A stretch of 64,000 nucleotides of DNA, taken from the NCBI RefSeq assembly GCF_007018905.1, contig NZ_CP041402.1, positions 124,001-188,000 on the forward strand, given 5' to 3'. Positions 29,709-38,952 of this stretch are shown piece by piece. Position 1 is the stretch's first letter, and each line of letters begins with the position of its first letter. This stretch comes from Tardiphaga sp. vice304 (GTDB taxonomy: Bacteria > Pseudomonadota > Alphaproteobacteria > Rhizobiales > Xanthobacteraceae). The notes beneath the pieces are model-generated. The model was not told the origin of the DNA. It did not search any database and was given only the letters and a program-made list of their open reading frames with translations. The position numbers and the translations under genes were made by a program.

Positions 29709-30914
29709 ATGACCAACCTTCGACGCCTCGCGGTGATCGGCACCGTGATCGTTGTCGCCATTGCCGGCTGGGCGCTCAAGAACAGGCTGTTTCCGGCCAA
29801 GGCGCCGAGCGCCGTGACGGCGCCGGTGAAGCGCGGCGATATCGAGGAGACCGTGCTGGCCTCGGGCACCCTGAAGCCGATCAAGATGGTCGCGGTCGGC
29901 GCGCAGGTGTCCGGACGGGTGACCTCGCTCAAGGTCAGTGTCGGCAACATCGTCAAACGAGGCGACCTGATCGCCCAGATCGATCCGGTCACCCGGCAGA
30001 ACGACCTGCGCACCGCGGAAGCCGCGTTGCAGAACAGCCGCGCGCAGCGCGCCGAGAAAGAAGCGACCCTGGCGCTGGCGGAAGCCGCACTGAGCCGACA
30101 GCAGGTCACCTTCGCGCAAAAGGCCTCGTCGCGCGCCGACTTCGAGACCGCGGACGCCACCGTCAAACAGACCCGCGCGCAGATCTCCGCGCTCGACGCG
30201 CAGATCATGCAGGCGCAGGTCTCGGTCGATACCGCCCGCGTCAATCTCGATTACACCAGGATCACGGCACCGATCGACGGCACCGTGCTGGCGGTGGTCA
30301 CGCAGGAAGGCCAGACCGTCAATGCGGTGCAGTCGGCGCCGACCATCGTGATCCTCGGCCAGCTCGCGATAATGGCGATCCGCGCCGAAATCTCCGAAGT
30401 CGACGTCATCAAGGTCCGCCCCGGCCAGAACGTCTATTTCAATATCCTCGGCGATCCCGACCGTCGCTACACGGCGTCGCTCGTCTCGATCGAGCCGGCC
30501 CCGGAATCGATCAAGAGCGACAGCAGCTTCAGCTCCTCGACCGTCAGTTCGAGCAGTACGTCGTCCTCGGCCACGAGTTCGGCGATCTATTATAACGGCA
30601 CCTTCAGCGCGCCGAATGCCGACGGGCGGCTGCTGACCTACATGACCGCGGAAGTCCATGTCGTGGTCGCCGAAGCAAAGGACACGCTGACGATTCCCTC
30701 CGCAGCACTCGGGCAGCGCCAGGGTGACGGCAGCTATCCGGTGCAGGTGGCCGACGCCGCCGGCGCGCTGTCGTCGCGCCCGGTGAAAATCGGCATCAAC
30801 AACAAGCTCACCGCGCAGGTATTGTCCGGCCTCACCGAGGGCGAGCAGGTGGTGGTGCGCAAGGGCATCGCTGAGGCCGGCGCGCCGTCCGGTCCGCCAC
30901 CGCCGGGAACGTAG
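29709..30914 (+). CDS. macA: MacA-like periplasmic adaptor of a macrolide-type ABC efflux pump
   Basis: A 401-residue membrane-fusion protein. An N-terminal signal anchor (residues 7-24) is followed by the lipoyl half-motif [30 protein letters not shown], a coiled-coil hairpin (about 95-185) and the second lipoyl half [24 protein letters not shown]. Beta-barrel and membrane-proximal domains follow (about 205-395). An unusual serine/threonine run occupies about residues 272-298. It carries substrates between the inner-membrane MacB and an outer-membrane channel. The stop is two bases before the macB ATG. The ATG at 29709 is the only start that gives a clean signal anchor. Confidence 0.9.
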   Translation: MTNLRRLAVIGTVIVVAIAGWALKNRLFPAKAPSAVTAPVKRGDIEETVLASGTLKPIKMVAVGAQVSGRVTSLKVSVGNIVKRGDLIAQIDPVTRQNDLRTAEAALQNSRAQRAEKEATLALAEAALSRQQVTFAQKASSRADFETADATVKQTRAQISALDAQIMQAQVSVDTARVNLDYTRITAPIDGTVLAVVTQEGQTVNAVQSAPTIVILGQLAIMAIRAEISEVDVIKVRPGQNVYFNILGDPDRRYTASLVSIEPAPESIKSDSSFSSSTVSSSSTSSSATSSAIYYNGTFSAPNADGRLLTYMTAEVHVVVAEAKDTLTIPSAALGQRQGDGSYPVQVADAAGALSSRPVKIGINNKLTAQVLSGLTEGEQVVVRKGIAEAGAPSGPPPPGT

Positions 30915-30916
30915 CG

Positions 30917-32875
30917 ATGGCCGGCCCGATGATCGTGTTACGAAAATTGCGCCGCGAGTTTCCTTCCGGCGAGGGCACGGTGGTGGCGCTCGACGACCTC
31001 GATTTGACCATCGAGGCCGGCGAGATGGTCGCCATCATGGGCACGTCGGGCTCCGGCAAATCCACGCTGATGAACATCCTCGGCTGCCTCGACCGGCCGA
31101 GTTCGGGGAGCTACCTGATCGACGGCCGCGAGGCCGCGACCATCGCCGCCGACGACCTCGCTGCCCTACGCCGCGAGCATTTCGGCTTCATCTTCCAGCG
31201 CTATCATCTGCTGCCGGAGCTGTCCGCCGCCGGCAATGTGGAGATCCCCGCGATCTATGCCGGCCAGCCGCGCGAGCAGCGCCGCGCCCGCGCTTATGCG
31301 CTGCTGCAGCGGCTCGGCATCGCCGACCGCGCCGGCCACCGGCCGAACCAGTTGTCCGGCGGGCAGCAGCAGCGCGTCTCGATCGCCCGCGCGCTGATGA
31401 ACGGCGCCAACGTCATCCTCGCCGACGAGCCGACCGGCGCGCTCGACCGCCGCAGCGGCGACGAGGTGCTGCGGATTCTCGACGAGCTGCACGAAGAGGG
31501 CAAGACGGTCATCATCGTCACCCATGATGCCGGCGTGGCGGCCCGCGCCCGCCGCATCATCGAGCTGAGCGACGGCGTGGTCGTTTCCGACCGCAGAACC
31601 GATACGACCGCCGGCGCGGCTGCGTCTGCAGCGACGGCGCGGCCGGAGACGTCGCGGTGGCGCTGGCAGAGCCTGCTGGACCGCACCCGCGAGGCGTTCC
31701 GCATGGCGATGCTGGCGATGGCGGCGCACCGGCTGCGCACGTTCCTTACCATGCTCGGCATCATCATCGGGATCGCCTCGGTAGTGTCCGTGGTGGCGCT
31801 CGGCGACGCCGCCAAGCGCAAGGTGCTGGCCGATATCAGCACGCTCGGCACCAACACGATCGAGATCTTTCCCGGCAAGGATCTCGGCGATATCCGCTCG
31901 TCCAAAATCAAGACGCTGGTGATCGCCGACGCCCGCGCGCTGCAGCAGCAGCCTTATATCGACGGCGTGACGCCGACGGTGTCGACTTCAAGCACGCTGC
32001 GCTACGGCCCGCTGGAAGCCACCGCGCTGGTCAATGGCGTCGGCGAGCAGTATTTCGCCGTCAAGGGCACCAAGCTGTCGGCCGGCACCTTCTTCGATGC
32101 GGCGGGCTTGCGCGACCGGCAGCAGGACGTGGTGATCGACGAAAAGACCCGGCAGACGTTTTTCAGCAACGAGCCAGATGGGCCGATCGGCAAGGTGATC
32201 CTGGTCGGGCGCGTGCCGTGCCGGATCATCGGCGTCACGCAGCAGCAGCAGGGCGGCTTCGGCTCCAGCCAAAACCTGTCGGTCTATCTGCCCTACACCA
32301 CCGTGCAGGCACGCTTCCTCGGCAACGCCTCGCTGCGCAGCATCCTCTTGCGGGTCAATGACGACACCGCCACCGACGCGGCGGAGCGCGACGTGACGCG
32401 GTTCCTGACGCAGCGCCACCGGATCAAGGATTTCGTCATTCTCAACACCGACGACATCCGCAAGACCATCACCCGCACCACCGAGACGCTGACGCTGATG
32501 ATCGCCGCCATCGCGGTGATCTCGCTGGTGGTGGGCGGCATCGGCGTGATGAACATCATGCTGGTATCGGTGTCCGAGCGGATCGGCGAGATCGGCGTGC
32601 GAATGGCGGTCGGCGCGCGGCGCAGCGACATCCTGCAGCAGTTCCTGATCGAGGCGGTGATGGTCTGCGTGATCGGCGGCGCGCTCGGCGTCAGTCTCGC
32701 GTTTGGCCTGGCGGCGCTGTTCAACGCGCTGGTTCCGGCGTTCCAGCTCGGCTTCTCCATGACCTCGGTCGTTGCCGCCTTCCTCTGTTCGACAGGGATT
32801 GGGATCATCTTCGGCTATCTGCCGGCCCGGCACGCCTCGTTCCTCGATCCGCTGGCGGCGCTGTCGCGCGATTGA
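30917..32875 (+). CDS. macB: MacB-type ABC transporter (ATPase fused to FtsX-like permease)
   Basis: A 652-residue fusion. The N-terminal ATPase (1-230) has Walker [10 protein letters not shown], signature [15 protein letters not shown] and Walker [13 protein letters not shown] with a catalytic Glu. After a linker, the permease has one helix near residue 285 ([17 protein letters not shown]), a large periplasmic domain (about 300-520) and three C-terminal helices starting at [24 protein letters not shown]. This is the layout of MacB mechanotransmission exporters for macrolides, peptides or siderophores. It pairs with the adaptor two bases upstream. No outer-membrane TolC gene is nearby. Confidence 0.94.
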   Translation: MAGPMIVLRKLRREFPSGEGTVVALDDLDLTIEAGEMVAIMGTSGSGKSTLMNILGCLDRPSSGSYLIDGREAATIAADDLAALRREHFGFIFQRYHLLPELSAAGNVEIPAIYAGQPREQRRARAYALLQRLGIADRAGHRPNQLSGGQQQRVSIARALMNGANVILADEPTGALDRRSGDEVLRILDELHEEGKTVIIVTHDAGVAARARRIIELSDGVVVSDRRTDTTAGAAASAATARPETSRWRWQSLLDRTREAFRMAMLAMAAHRLRTFLTMLGIIIGIASVVSVVALGDAAKRKVLADISTLGTNTIEIFPGKDLGDIRSSKIKTLVIADARALQQQPYIDGVTPTVSTSSTLRYGPLEATALVNGVGEQYFAVKGTKLSAGTFFDAAGLRDRQQDVVIDEKTRQTFFSNEPDGPIGKVILVGRVPCRIIGVTQQQQGGFGSSQNLSVYLPYTTVQARFLGNASLRSILLRVNDDTATDAAERDVTRFLTQRHRIKDFVILNTDDIRKTITRTTETLTLMIAAIAVISLVVGGIGVMNIMLVSVSERIGEIGVRMAVGARRSDILQQFLIEAVMVCVIGGALGVSLAFGLAALFNALVPAFQLGFSMTSVVAAFLCSTGIGIIFGYLPARHASFLDPLAALSRD

Positions 32876-32953
32876 CGCCGCGCCCTTGTCGGAACCGGCC
32901 GCCGCATGGCAGCATGGTTGCGTTCGGTCGCGCGGCTCGGTATCGGGACATCC

Positions 32954-33448
32954 ATGAGCACCCAGCGAAGAAGCTATGAGAGCGGCCACAAGCCGAAATG
33001 CCTGGTCGTGGTCGACGACAGCGAGGAATGGGACCGCGCGGTGTATTATGCCAGCCGCTGGGCGGTCCGGGTCGGCGGCGGCGTGGTGATGCTGCGCGTG
33101 ATCGAGACCGAGGACCACAACCAGCAATGGCTGGGCGTCGCTGACATCATGCGTGCCGAGGCCGAGGAAGGCGCCAATCTGGCGCTCGACCGCGCCTCCG
33201 GCCGCGCCAACGGGCTTGCCGCGATCACCCCGGAACGGGTGATCCGCGAGGGCGACCCGACCGAGCAGATCCTCGACGTGATCGACAAGGACGAGGACAT
33301 CGCGATGCTGGTGCTGGCCGCCTCCGGCGGGCCGGAAGGACCGGGTCCGATCGTCACCACGATGGCCAAGCTGGTCGGCACCTTCCCGATCCCGGTGACC
33401 ATCGTCTCGGGCGCCCTGACGGACGCCGATATCGACGCGCTGTCGTAG
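32954..33448 (+). CDS. Universal stress protein, single domain
   Basis: A 164-residue UspA-fold protein with CLVVVDDSEEWDRAVYYASRWAVRVGGGVVML at its start and MLVLAASGGPEGPGPIVTTMAKLVG near the end. The ATP-binding glycine pattern G-x2-G-x9-G is not clear, so it may not bind ATP. The frame is open from 32906, but the ATG at 32954 starts the usual short leader before the first strand. It follows macB by 78 bases without an obvious promoter. Confidence 0.85.
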   Translation: MSTQRRSYESGHKPKCLVVVDDSEEWDRAVYYASRWAVRVGGGVVMLRVIETEDHNQQWLGVADIMRAEAEEGANLALDRASGRANGLAAITPERVIREGDPTEQILDVIDKDEDIAMLVLAASGGPEGPGPIVTTMAKLVGTFPIPVTIVSGALTDADIDALS

Positions 33449-33456
33449 GGCCAAAA

Positions 33457-33602
33457 CTGTCATTCCGGGGCGCGGACGGCGCCAGCCGGGCGCGAACCCG
33501 GAATCTCGAGGTGGGACGATGAACATATCGAGGTTCCCCGCCGCTCCAAGCGGAGCGGCTGAGGTTCGCTCGCGCTGACGCGCTCTCACCCCGGAACGAC
33601 AG
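33457..33602. repeat. Palindromic repeat, family E
   Basis: A 146-bp element with 14-bp inverted ends, CTGTCATTCCGGGG and CCCCGGAACGACAG, differing at one position. It contains the sub-motif AACCCGGAATCTCGAGG and a CCGCTCCAAGCGGAGCGG hairpin. It starts nine bases after the stop of the universal stress gene and ends about 90 bases before the nfu start. It is non-coding. Confidence 0.8.
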
Positions 33603-33692
33603 TCAGTTCGTCCCTTGATCGTGCGTTTGCCGTCGCCATCTGCTAGGAATACCCCACGCGCCGGCCTTGAACCGGCGACGACGGAGAAAGCC

Positions 33693-34262
33693 ATGTTCAT
33701 CCAGACCGAAGCCACCCCCAATCCCGCCACCCTGAAATTCATTCCCGGCCGCGACGTGCTCGATTCCGGCACGATGGAATTCACCAGCCGCGACGCCGCC
33801 GCGAAATCGCCGCTCGCCGAAAAGCTGTTCGACGTGCCCGGCGTCACCGGCGTGTTCTACGGCTCCGACTTCGTCACCGTGACCAAGAACGACAGCGACT
33901 GGCAGCACATGAAGCCGGCGATCCTCGGCGCGATCATGGAGCACTACATGTCCGGCGCGCCGTTGATGGCCGACGGCAGCGTCAAGGGCGACGTGATGGA
34001 GGAAGGCGACGAGGAATTCTTCGCCGAGACCGACGCCGAGACCGTCGACATCATCAAGGACCTGATCGAGACGAGGGTGCGCCCCGCGGTGGCCGCCGAC
34101 GGCGGCGACATCACCTTCCGCGGCTTCAAGGACGGCATCGTCTATCTCGCCATGAAGGGCGCCTGCTCCGGCTGCCCGTCCTCTACCGCAACGCTGCAGC
34201 ACGGCATCCAGAACCTGCTCAAGCACTTCGTTCCGGGAGTCGTCGAAGTCCGCCCGATCTAA
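33693..34262 (+). CDS. Nfu-type iron-sulfur scaffold/carrier
   Basis: A 189-residue protein with an Nfu N-terminal domain (MFIQTEATPNPATLKFIPG to about residue 90) and a C-terminal NifU domain (about 110-189). The cluster-binding CxxC is in MKGACSGCPSSTATLQHGIQNLL. It delivers Fe-S clusters to target enzymes. The first ATG that gives the conserved start is at 33693, so the upstream open frame is not used. A family F repeat follows directly after its stop. Confidence 0.95.
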   Translation: MFIQTEATPNPATLKFIPGRDVLDSGTMEFTSRDAAAKSPLAEKLFDVPGVTGVFYGSDFVTVTKNDSDWQHMKPAILGAIMEHYMSGAPLMADGSVKGDVMEEGDEEFFAETDAETVDIIKDLIETRVRPAVAADGGDITFRGFKDGIVYLAMKGACSGCPSSTATLQHGIQNLLKHFVPGVVEVRPI

Positions 34263-34267
34263 CCATC

Positions 34268-34379
34268 GCAGGGTGGGTAAAAGCCCCGGCCGCGCAAAGC
34301 GCGGCGGGGTGCGCTCACCAACGCGTGATGCAGTAGTAGGTGGTGGGCACAGCGCGAAGAGCGCTTTTGCCCACTCTAC
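34268..34379. repeat. Palindromic repeat, family F
   Basis: A 112-bp element with imperfect inverted ends, GCAGGGTGGGTAAAAGC and GCTTTTGCCCACTCTAC, and internal arms rich in GCGCGAAGAGCGC. It fills the gap between the convergent nfu and chemoreceptor genes and stops two bases before the chemoreceptor stop codon. Confidence 0.75.
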
Positions 34380-34381
34380 AG

Positions 34382-36061
34382 CTATGCCGCCTGGCCAATG
34401 CTGGAGGCTTCTTCCGCCGCGCGCTGCATGCTCGATGACATTTCATTCGTCACCGTGTTCTGCTCCTCGATTGCCGCGGCCGTCGCCGTGACGTATTCGC
34501 TGACGTTCTGGATCTCCTGCTTGATGGCTTCCAGCGCTGCGACCACGTCGCCGGAAATGCCATTGAGGCTGCCGATCTCGGCACCGATCTTGTCGGTCGC
34601 CTGCTTGGCCTGGTTGGCCAGGTTTTTAACCTCCGACGCCACCACCGCAAAGCCGCGGCCCGCCTCGCCGGCGCGCGCCGATTCGATGGTCGCGTTGAGC
34701 GCCAGCAGGTTGATCTGGCCGGTGATGTTTCCGATCAGTTCGACGATGCCGCTCATCGCCTGCGCGGCGGCGTTCAGTCGCTGCGCCTGCTCGTCGGCCT
34801 GTTCGACCTTCTGCACCGCGGAGAGCGCCGTGTTCTTGGACTTCATCATCGCCTCGGAGATCTCGCGCACCGATGCGTTCAACTCTTCGGCGCCGGCCGC
34901 GACGGATTCCATCATGCCGCGGACGCGCTCGCTCTTCATGCGGGCGATTACCTGATCGGTGGTGACCGTCGCATATTTGACCACCTTGAACGGCTTGCCG
35001 TTGAGATCGAGAATCGGATTGTAGGATGCCTGGATCCAGACTTCGCGACCGCCCTTGCCGATCCGCTTGTACTCGGCTGCCTGATATTCGCCGCGCTTGA
35101 GGCTGGCCCAGAATTCGCGATAGGCCGCGCTGTCGCGCTCGGAGGGCTGCACGAACAGGCTGTGGTGCTTGCCCTGGATCTCGCCCAGCGAATAACCCAT
35201 CGCATGCAGGAGATTGTTGTTGGCCGTGAGCACACGGCCGCTCATGTCGAATTCGATCACCGCCTGCGATTTTCCGATCGCTGCGATCTGGCCGGCGAGA
35301 TCGGCAGTGGTGAGTTTCTGTTGGGTTACGTCCGTTGCGAACTTGACCACTTTGATCGGCTTGCCGTTGCTGTCGAGGATCGGATTGTAGGTGGCCTGGA
35401 TCCAGACTTCGCGGCCGCCCTTGGCGATCCGCTTGTACTCGGCAACCAGAAACTCGCCGCGCTTGAGGCCGGCCCAGAACTCGCGATAGGCGGCGCTGTC
35501 GCGCATCGCCGGTTCAACGAACATGCTATGTTTCTGGCCTTGGATCTCCGACAGCGAATATCCGAGCGCCTTGAGGAAATTATCGTTGGCGGTGAGGATC
35601 GTCCCGTCCATATCGAATTCGATCACCGCCTGCGCCCTGCCGATGGCGACAACCTTCGCCATGGACTCCAGGTTTTGCAGCCGCAGCGTCGCGTCCGACC
35701 ATTCGATGGTCGATCCTGCTGCTTTGGCGTCCTTGTCCTTGAGGGGGGTGGCGACGAGGTCGAAGGATTGCCCGCCGACATGGATCAAGGTCCGACGCGT
35801 CTTGGTCAGGCTTTCGATCATCTCGCGCTGATGCGCAGGATTTTTCTGGAACACATCGATCCTGCTGCCGATCAGCCCCGCCACATTGAAGCCCGGCAGC
35901 TCTTTGGCGATATCGGCTTCGGCCGCCCGCAAGAGACTCATGATCGCCTCGTTGAGGTAGACGATCTTGAAACCGGCATCCACGACCATCACGCTGGCGG
36001 TCAGGGCATCCATCGCCATAAATCTGGCGCGCTCAAATTGGGCGGGGCGGCGACTGAACAT
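34382..36061 (-). CDS. Soluble methyl-accepting chemotaxis protein with three PAS domains
   Basis: A 559-residue cytoplasmic chemoreceptor without membrane spans. A first PAS (about 12-110) begins [26 protein letters not shown]. Two near-duplicate PAS domains follow (about 140-260 and 265-380), each with [21 protein letters not shown] and [10 protein letters not shown]. The C-terminal signalling domain (about 385-559) has the hairpin tip [34 protein letters not shown]. This is a short signalling domain, with the protein ending soon after [18 protein letters not shown]. Paired PAS domains of this kind often hold haem or flavin and sense oxygen or redox state, but ligand residues cannot be proven here. 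No che genes are nearby. Confidence 0.9.
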   Translation of the reverse strand: MFSRRPAQFERARFMAMDALTASVMVVDAGFKIVYLNEAIMSLLRAAEADIAKELPGFNVAGLIGSRIDVFQKNPAHQREMIESLTKTRRTLIHVGGQSFDLVATPLKDKDAKAAGSTIEWSDATLRLQNLESMAKVVAIGRAQAVIEFDMDGTILTANDNFLKALGYSLSEIQGQKHSMFVEPAMRDSAAYREFWAGLKRGEFLVAEYKRIAKGGREVWIQATYNPILDSNGKPIKVVKFATDVTQQKLTTADLAGQIAAIGKSQAVIEFDMSGRVLTANNNLLHAMGYSLGEIQGKHHSLFVQPSERDSAAYREFWASLKRGEYQAAEYKRIGKGGREVWIQASYNPILDLNGKPFKVVKYATVTTDQVIARMKSERVRGMMESVAAGAEELNASVREISEAMMKSKNTALSAVQKVEQADEQAQRLNAAAQAMSGIVELIGNITGQINLLALNATIESARAGEAGRGFAVVASEVKNLANQAKQATDKIGAEIGSLNGISGDVVAALEAIKQEIQNVSEYVTATAAAIEEQNTVTNEMSSSMQRAAEEASSIGQAA

Positions 36062-36456
36062 GCTTGAATATCCAAACTTGGAATTGCGGGAGAATTTGCT
36101 TGGATCAGATGCCCGTCATGAAATACATGCCCGATCCAGGAACATGCTCGACTGGATGCAGAATGGGCGGCGGCCGACAAATATTTGTTAAGCGGATGAT
36201 CCGTAGTGGTACGGGAGTTCCCAGGTACCACGCGGAATCGTTGTGTCTCGATAACGCTTTGCAGCCGAATCAACAGCTTAACGGGACGGTCTGTTACCGG
36301 ACTTTAGGGCCGAAGTGTACACACCTTGCTTCGGATCATGCTGGATTCAACGGCGGTGACGAAAGCTCGAATCCGGCCAGCATGCACGCCAGGATGGCTG
36401 CAACCGACCGGCCCTGACGGTACCCATTCGACGCCCGGCCATGGTAGAACTTGCGC
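36062..36456. other. 395-bp divergent gap between the chemoreceptor and tsaB
   Basis: No gene is seen. A 12-bp perfect palindrome, ACAAATATTTGT, at 36177-36188 stands out against the GC-rich background, about 116 bases upstream of the chemoreceptor start, and could be an operator. The right half carries the promoter and leader of tsaB, with no clear motif. Confidence 0.5.
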
Positions 36457-37164
36457 ATGTTCATTCTCGCCATCGACACCGCCCTCGACGCCTGCGCCGC
36501 CGGCATCCTCGACACCCGCTCCAGCCGGCTGATCGCGCACGAATCGCTTGCGATGAAGCGCGGCCATGCCGAAGCCTTGATGCCGCTGATCGCGCGGGTG
36601 ATGGCCAGCTCCGGCATCGGCTTTGCCGATCTCGACCGCGTTGCAGTGACCACCGGCCCCGGCAGCTTCACCGGGCTGCGCGTCGGCCTGGCTGCCGCCC
36701 GCGGCATTGGCCTTGCCGCCGGCAAGCCCGTCGTCGGCGTGACGACCCTGACGGCCTTTGCCGCCCCCGTCGTGAGCCGCGACGCCGGCCATCCCGTGAT
36801 CTCCGCGATCGATGCGCGGCACGACCATGTCTATTACCAGGTGGTGAGCAGCGACGGCGGCTCGCTGGTGCCGCCGAGGGTCGCCCCGATCGACGAGGCG
36901 CTGGAAGCTGCGCAATTCGGAGCGCCGCACATCGTCGGCAATGCCGCCGGCATTCTGGCCGCGCGCTGGCCGGCCGATACGCCACCACCGGTGCAGATCG
37001 ATACCCAGCCTGCGCCAGAGATTGACTGGCTGGCCTGGCTTGGCGTCGCCGTCGATCCCGAGACCGCGCTGGCACGGCCCTATTACCTTCGCGCGCCCGA
37101 CGCCAAGCCGCAGCTTGGCGCGGTGCCGCACGCCGTTGTGCCGAACGAAGCTGCCGCACCATGA
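36457..37164 (+). CDS. tsaB: tRNA threonylcarbamoyladenosine synthesis protein TsaB
   Basis: A 235-residue ASKHA-fold protein that partners TsaD in making the t6A modification at position 37 of ANN-decoding tRNAs. Diagnostic stretches are MFILAIDTALDACAAGI at the N-terminus, HAEALMPLIARVM, and VTTGPGSFTGLRVGLAAARGIGLA (about 65-90). ATG 36457 is preferred over the in-frame TTG two codons earlier. Its stop overlaps the rimI start (ATGA), forming the common tsaB-rimI pair. Confidence 0.93.
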   Translation: MFILAIDTALDACAAGILDTRSSRLIAHESLAMKRGHAEALMPLIARVMASSGIGFADLDRVAVTTGPGSFTGLRVGLAAARGIGLAAGKPVVGVTTLTAFAAPVVSRDAGHPVISAIDARHDHVYYQVVSSDGGSLVPPRVAPIDEALEAAQFGAPHIVGNAAGILAARWPADTPPPVQIDTQPAPEIDWLAWLGVAVDPETALARPYYLRAPDAKPQLGAVPHAVVPNEAAAP

Positions 37165-37646
37165 CCGGCTGGTGGGCGCGCTGGTTCGGCGGCGGCACGC
37201 CGGTCGTCGAACCCGCCACGTTGCGCGATGTCCGTCGGCTGGCGCAACTGCATGCGGCGTCCTTCCACCGCGGCTGGGGCGAAGGCGAATTCGAGCAGAT
37301 GCTGCGCGAGCAAAACACATTGCTGCACCGGCTCCGGCAGGGTGGCCGCGTGATCGGCTTTGCGGTGTCGCGGCTTGCCGCCGACGAGGCGGAAATTCTC
37401 TCGATCGCCGTGGCACCGAGCCATCGCGGCCGCGGACTGTCACGCGACCTGTTCCTGACCCATCTCGGCCATCTGGCGGGACGCGGGGTGCACACCGTGT
37501 TCCTCGAGGTCGAGGAGAACAATCAGCCGGCGCGAAAATTGTACGAACGCGCCGGATTCGCCGTCGCCGGACGCCGCGAGCGTTATTACAAGGAGGCCGG
37601 CGGGGTCGAATTGAACGCCCTGGTGATGCGCCGCGACTTGTCCTGA
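37161..37646 (+). CDS. rimI: Ribosomal protein S18 alanine N-acetyltransferase
   Basis: A 161-residue GNAT acetyltransferase. The acetyl-CoA loop is EAEILSIAVAPSHRGRGLSRDLF (about 75-97), and the substrate part has VFLEVEENNQPARKLYERAGFAVAGRRERYY, the usual RimI ending with the general-acid Tyr. It modifies the N-terminus of ribosomal protein S18. It is translationally coupled to tsaB by a four-base overlap. Confidence 0.92.
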   Translation: MTGWWARWFGGGTPVVEPATLRDVRRLAQLHAASFHRGWGEGEFEQMLREQNTLLHRLRQGGRVIGFAVSRLAADEAEILSIAVAPSHRGRGLSRDLFLTHLGHLAGRGVHTVFLEVEENNQPARKLYERAGFAVAGRRERYYKEAGGVELNALVMRRDLS

Positions 37647-37691
37647 CCGGCGCGGAGTGGCAAAAGACGGCTCGCTACCGGAACCTCAATC

Positions 37692-38147
37692 ATGACCGCC
37701 TTCAAGACATCGCCTTCGCCGAAGGCCACCGGAATCGAGGCGCGTTGCGCCGCGACCGGCATGCGGATGACCGAACAGCGCCGCGTCATCGCCCGCGTAT
37801 TGGCCGATTCGCTGGATCATCCCGACGTCGAGGAATTGTATCGCCGCTGCATCGCGGTCGATGACAAGATCTCGATCTCGACGGTGTATCGCACCGTCAA
37901 ATTGTTCGAGGACGCCGGCATCATCGAGCGCCATGATTTTCGCGAGGGCCGTGCGCGCTACGAGCAGATGCGCGACAGCCACCACGATCACCTGATCAAT
38001 TTGCGCGACGGCACCGTGATCGAGTTCACCTCCGAGGAAATCGAGAAGCTGCAAGCCGAGGTCGCTGCCCGGCTCGGCTACAGACTGGTCGATCACCGCC
38101 TGGAACTGTATTGCGTGCCGCTCGACGACGACAAATCGACATCGTGA
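37692..38147 (+). CDS. fur: Fur family transcriptional regulator (Fur/Mur type)
   Basis: A 151-residue metalloregulator. The winged helix (about 20-90) has GMRMTEQRRVIARVLADSLDHPDVEELYRR and SISTVYRTVKLFEDAGIIERHDF. The dimerisation domain has the metal-binding HHDHLINLRDGTVIEFTSEEIE. The Cys pair that binds structural zinc in E. coli Fur is replaced (LINLRDG instead of LICxxCG), as in the Fur/Mur proteins of rhizobia, which may respond to manganese as well as iron. It follows rimI by 45 bases, and its stop overlaps the HAD gene start. Confidence 0.93.
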   Translation: MTAFKTSPSPKATGIEARCAATGMRMTEQRRVIARVLADSLDHPDVEELYRRCIAVDDKISISTVYRTVKLFEDAGIIERHDFREGRARYEQMRDSHHDHLINLRDGTVIEFTSEEIEKLQAEVAARLGYRLVDHRLELYCVPLDDDKSTS

Positions 38148-38833
38148 ATTTCGATCTCGTCATTTTCGATTGCGACGGCGTGCTGGTGGACAGCGAGGCA
38201 CTGGCCTGCGTGGTCCATGCCGAGGTGCTTACGGCGCATGGCTATGCGATCACGCCGGAGCAGGTGCATGAACGCTTCCTCGGCCGCTCGTCGCGCGAGG
38301 CGCGGTTCGAGGTCGAGACCGAAATGGGCCGCGTGCTGCCCGATGAATATACGGTGCAATTGAAGGCGACGATCGACCAGGTGTTCGGCGAGCAACTCAC
38401 CCCGGTCCCGCATATCGCCGCGACGCTGTCGAAACTGACCCAGCGCGTCTGCGTGGCCTCTTCGGGCACGCCGACGCGTATCGTCAGCAGTCTCACCACC
38501 ACCGGCCTGATCGACCGCTTCGCGCCCCACCTGTTTTCCGCGAGCCAGGTCGAGCGCGGCAAGCCGGCGCCGGACCTGTTTATGTTCGCCGCCGCGCAGA
38601 TGGCCGTGGCGCCATCGCGCTGCCTGGTGATCGAGGACAGCCTGCCCGGCGTCAAAGCGGCGCGCGCCGCCGGCATGGCCGTGCTCGGCTTCCACGGCGG
38701 CGCCCATTGCGGCCCGGACACCGCGGCAACGCTGACGGAAGCGGGCGCGACGGCGACATTCGACGACATGCGGCTGTTGCCGGCACTGATTGCCGGGCTG
38801 CAGGCCCGCGCCGAAGCGGATATGCCCGGTTAA
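38144..38833 (+). CDS. HAD-superfamily IA phosphatase, GTG start
   Basis: A 229-residue hydrolase. Motif I is VIFDCDGVLVDSEA with the nucleophile Asp near residue 9, motif II is VCVASSGTPTRI, and motifs III/IV are KPAPDLFMFAAAQM and CLVIEDSLPGVKAARAAGM. The alpha-helical cap (about 15-85) puts it with beta-phosphoglucomutase-like and sugar-phosphate phosphatases. The substrate is unknown. The GTG start at 38144 overlaps the fur stop (GTGA), giving a coupled tsaB-rimI-fur-HAD series. The stop TAA lies within a CtrA-like box. Confidence 0.88.
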   Translation: MNFDLVIFDCDGVLVDSEALACVVHAEVLTAHGYAITPEQVHERFLGRSSREARFEVETEMGRVLPDEYTVQLKATIDQVFGEQLTPVPHIAATLSKLTQRVCVASSGTPTRIVSSLTTTGLIDRFAPHLFSASQVERGKPAPDLFMFAAAQMAVAPSRCLVIEDSLPGVKAARAAGMAVLGFHGGAHCGPDTAATLTEAGATATFDDMRLLPALIAGLQARAEADMPG

Positions 38834-38844
38834 GCCTCTGTTAA
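38830..38844. promoter_or_regulatory. Putative CtrA box upstream of miaB
   Basis: The sequence TTAAGCCTCTGTTAA is a perfect match to the CtrA consensus TTAA-N7-TTAA, and AT-rich pairs at this spacing should be rare in such GC-rich DNA. It overlaps the stop of the HAD gene and lies about 110 bases before the miaB start. Confidence 0.4.
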
Positions 38845-38888
38845 ACCTGACATTTCCTACCCGTGCTGGATTTCCCGGGCAATACACT

Positions 38889-38916
38889 ATATTGAGCGCT
38901 GCATATTGAGCGCTGC
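38889..38916. repeat. 14-bp perfect tandem repeat
   Basis: The 14-mer ATATTGAGCGCTGC occurs twice without spacing in the leader of miaB, 37 bases before its start. Each unit contains the palindrome AGCGCT. It may be a recent slippage duplication or a pair of binding sites. Confidence 0.7.
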
Positions 38917-38952
38917 GCAGCCTGCGCTGCTAGCTTCGAACATTCAGGTTCC

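Noticed and set aside
31988..33847. Minus-strand open frame across macB, the universal stress gene and nfu
   Set aside because: It spans three well-supported genes and a repeat and shows no protein motif.
38111..38143. ATG-like upstream start for the HAD gene within fur
   Set aside because: It would add 11 unrelated basic residues. The GTG overlapping the fur stop begins right before the conserved strand.
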